Origin: Pipra filicauda | Lineage: Eukaryota; Chordata; Aves; Passeriformes; Pipridae | Length of the DNA: 64,000 nt | Assembly: GCF_003945595.2 (NCBI RefSeq) | Contig: NW_024104401.1 | Location: 1,226,558-1,290,557 of the forward strand | Direction: 5' to 3' | Shown here: positions 61,886 to 64,000 of the stretch, piece by piece | How positions within the stretch are numbered: the stretch's first letter is position 1 | Layout of the letters: each line of letters starts with the position of its first letter | Notes under the pieces: generated by a model | What the model saw: only the letters and a program-made list of their open reading frames with translations | What the model was told of the DNA's origin: nothing | Database searches by the model: none | Made by a program: the position numbers and the translations under genes

Positions 61886-64000
61886 CTTTCCTGCCACGAC
61901 AGCTGCTGACGCTCCACCACGGGAGGACGGACGAGGGTCTGTGCCTTGTGTTGGCACAGCATCCCCCGGACAGATAGGTTTGGTTGGAAGGCTGGCAGGA
62001 GTGTTGTGGCACCTCCTGAGCTAGTGGGACACTTGGCAAGGAAGTCGGGCCAGCGTAGACTCCATCCCCTTCTTGCACAAGGGGGGAGAGGAGGGGAAAG
62101 CCCTTCCCACCAGAGCTGAGAACAAGGATGGAGGAAGCTCTCCTTGGCTGGATCCCACTGGGGCTTGGCTTTGGGAGCTCCACGTGCTGTACAGGGAGTG
62201 TGTTTGCACTTTGCAGAGGATGTTCTCAGAGCTATCCAGGTGCAGAATCAGGCAGTATGTGCAGCACTTGGGGTCCTGCAGGGATTGCCATTCCTCCTGC
62301 TTTCGCCCTGTTAACCCAGCCCTTTTCTGCTCGTACTCTCGCCTTTAGCCCCTCATTGCTTTCCTGGAACCCACTTGCCAGGCTGTTCACACCCTTTGAG
62401 CGTGTTATGGACAAATGACACCCAAATTGCCACCCAGTCCATAAGAAACCCCAGCAGAAACCTGTCAGCTGAAGCTGTTTTCTCGGCAGTGTGGTGTTCA
62501 TTGCATCCCCCATTTAACCCTTCCCAGCATCCCAGATACCTTTAAATCCCCCTTCCTCTGCACTTTATCCACAACAGCTAAAACACTAGAAGCGAGTCAG
62601 CTGTTCCTGTCACCATCAGCACCTTCCTTCTATTTTTAGCTAATTGCTGTCGAACGGTGGGGATGAGTCGGATGTGTCATATCTGGCATCTGAACCTGGA
62701 TATTGCTGAGGAGGGTTCACTTCTCCTCGCTCTTTGTGAAGAAATAAGATCCAACCAGGGTCCTGCAGAGATTTGGCCAAGGGCTCCCCTTACCAGATTT
62801 CTAATTTTATTGATAAAAGGGGGCATTAAAAAAAAAAATATTTTGGAGAACTTGGTTATGAACTAGGTGTGCTGCTTGGAAAGCCAGGCGAGCTCCTGGA
62901 AGGTGAGAGGGGATTTTCAAGCGTTTGGGCATAGTGTATAATAACCGTGTAAACATTAACATTGTTTAATTTGCCATCTTGTCCCCGTTTCCCTAAATTA
63001 TGTGTGTTAGTGCAAAAAGAAAAAAGCTTTAGCGGCACTTGGAGATTTCCCTTGGCCAGAGGAAGCTGAGTCACGTAGGGAGAGGAGTAGAGGTGGGAAT
63101 GCAGATACGGGCTTAGAAATGATCTCCAGCACTGTAATGTAGTATAATTAGATTATATGGGGTTGGAATAGCTTCATCTTTTATATTTGTATGGAGATCG
63201 GGAAAAATGAAGTAATTTGTAGTTTCTAGTATAAAGTAGTAATAGTGGAGACAAGCACAGATTTCACAAGGGGGTCCCGAAGGGGCCCTTTCCAAACGTC
63301 TCGGGGAGCCGCCTTTGCACCTTAACAGGGATGGTTGTTGGGTTTTGTTAGTTGGTCAGTGATGAAATGGTCCTTGTCGGTGGTGGGACTCAAGGGAAAG
63401 GAGGGGAGCATTGGGGACCAAACCTGGGGCAGCTTGGCTGGGCAGGGGACAACTTGTCCATCCTCATCTCACAGTCAGGCATCTTCCTCCCCCCTCCAGA
63501 GGCAGCTGCAGCGATTCCTGAGTGGGATCTCCAGCTGCTGGTCTTGGATCCTCAGTTACACATCTTCCGTTCTTGGTGATTTGTGGGTAAAATTTGTTGC
63601 GTAGAAAACCCGTTTTTGGATGTTCTTGTGTTTGCGGCACAGTAGGAGAAAATAAAAACACTCCAGATTAAAGTTCCTTCTGAGGTAGAAAAACACTAAA
63701 CCACCCTAAATTAAGAGGTTCTGCAGAGAGTTTTGAGTTCTGAAATTCTAAACTACCGAAAAGCAGGTTGGTTTGAATGGTTTTATTAGAAAAGAATCTC
63801 CTGTTTGAAAAAATAATAGGGGTCATAGAGCAAAACTTTTGAAGTTGTAGGTGGGTGTATTTGTTGATTTAGGATGCTCTAGGTTTTGCTTTGTTGTTTG
63901 GCATGGGCCAGTTTTTGGAGTAAGTATCGGGTGGTCTCATCTCAGGACAGTTTACCTTGAGTTGACTGAATCTGTCTCACACTTTAAAGGGAGGTTCAGA

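Larger units (their letters stand above)
60001..64000 (+). other. Downstream of AGAP1: no gene recognised
   Basis: No coding exon could be supported. The stretch holds a repeat-poor block at about 60120-60460 that looks conserved, an A17 run at 60763-60779, a T15 run at 61021-61035, a perfect 9-bp hairpin at 61111-61138, one CR1 fragment near 61.85 kb, and ordinary intergenic sequence to the end. In amniotes the next gene after AGAP1 is the homeobox gene GBX2, on the opposite strand, but no part of it is visible here. A long alternative AGAP1 3' UTR cannot be excluded. Confidence 0.6.

Overview
This is vertebrate, almost certainly avian, nuclear DNA. AT-rich introns are studded with about 30 short 3'-end fragments of CR1 LINEs, many still carrying the octamer tail (ATTCTGTG-like) typical of bird CR1. 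The style of the copies suggests a neoavian bird, possibly a songbird; that last step is inference. There are no bacterial genes, no CRISPR array, and no tRNA or rRNA gene that I can recognise.

The window holds one protein-coding gene, on the + strand: the 3' end of AGAP1 (also called CENTG2), an Arf GTPase-activating protein with GTP-binding-like, split PH, Arf-GAP and ankyrin domains. Six coding exons can be placed to the base: 10557-10634, 19623-19777, 21215-21305, 26823-27045, 57751-58006 and 58468-58671 (TGA). They join in frame into the C-terminal 335 residues: the second half of the PH domain, the complete Arf-GAP zinc finger, the ankyrin repeats and the C-terminus. The GTP-binding-like domain and the start of the PH domain lie upstream of the window.

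Layout: 1-10556 is the 3' part of an upstream intron. Introns of about 9.0, 1.4, 5.5, 30.7 and 0.46 kb follow. The 3' UTR runs from 58672 to roughly 60.0 kb, with a CpG-rich first part and an AT-rich second part. The rest, to 64000, is downstream DNA with no gene I recognise; in amniotes the next gene is the homeobox gene GBX2.

The most interesting material is non-coding. The 30.7-kb intron and parts of the flanking introns contain repeat-poor blocks dense in homeodomain-type (TAAT/ATTA), POU-type and TCF-type motifs. They look like the conserved enhancers expected in a gene that shares a regulatory neighbourhood with GBX2. The human-accelerated enhancer HACNS1 is known from an AGAP1 intron. 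Other observations are a perfect 50-bp direct repeat 1.2 kb apart, a candidate regulated exon behind a very long pyrimidine tract, a CpG-rich patch with a 13-bp tandem repeat in the 3' UTR, and a perfect 9-bp hairpin downstream. I found no convincing new gene or novel protein system.
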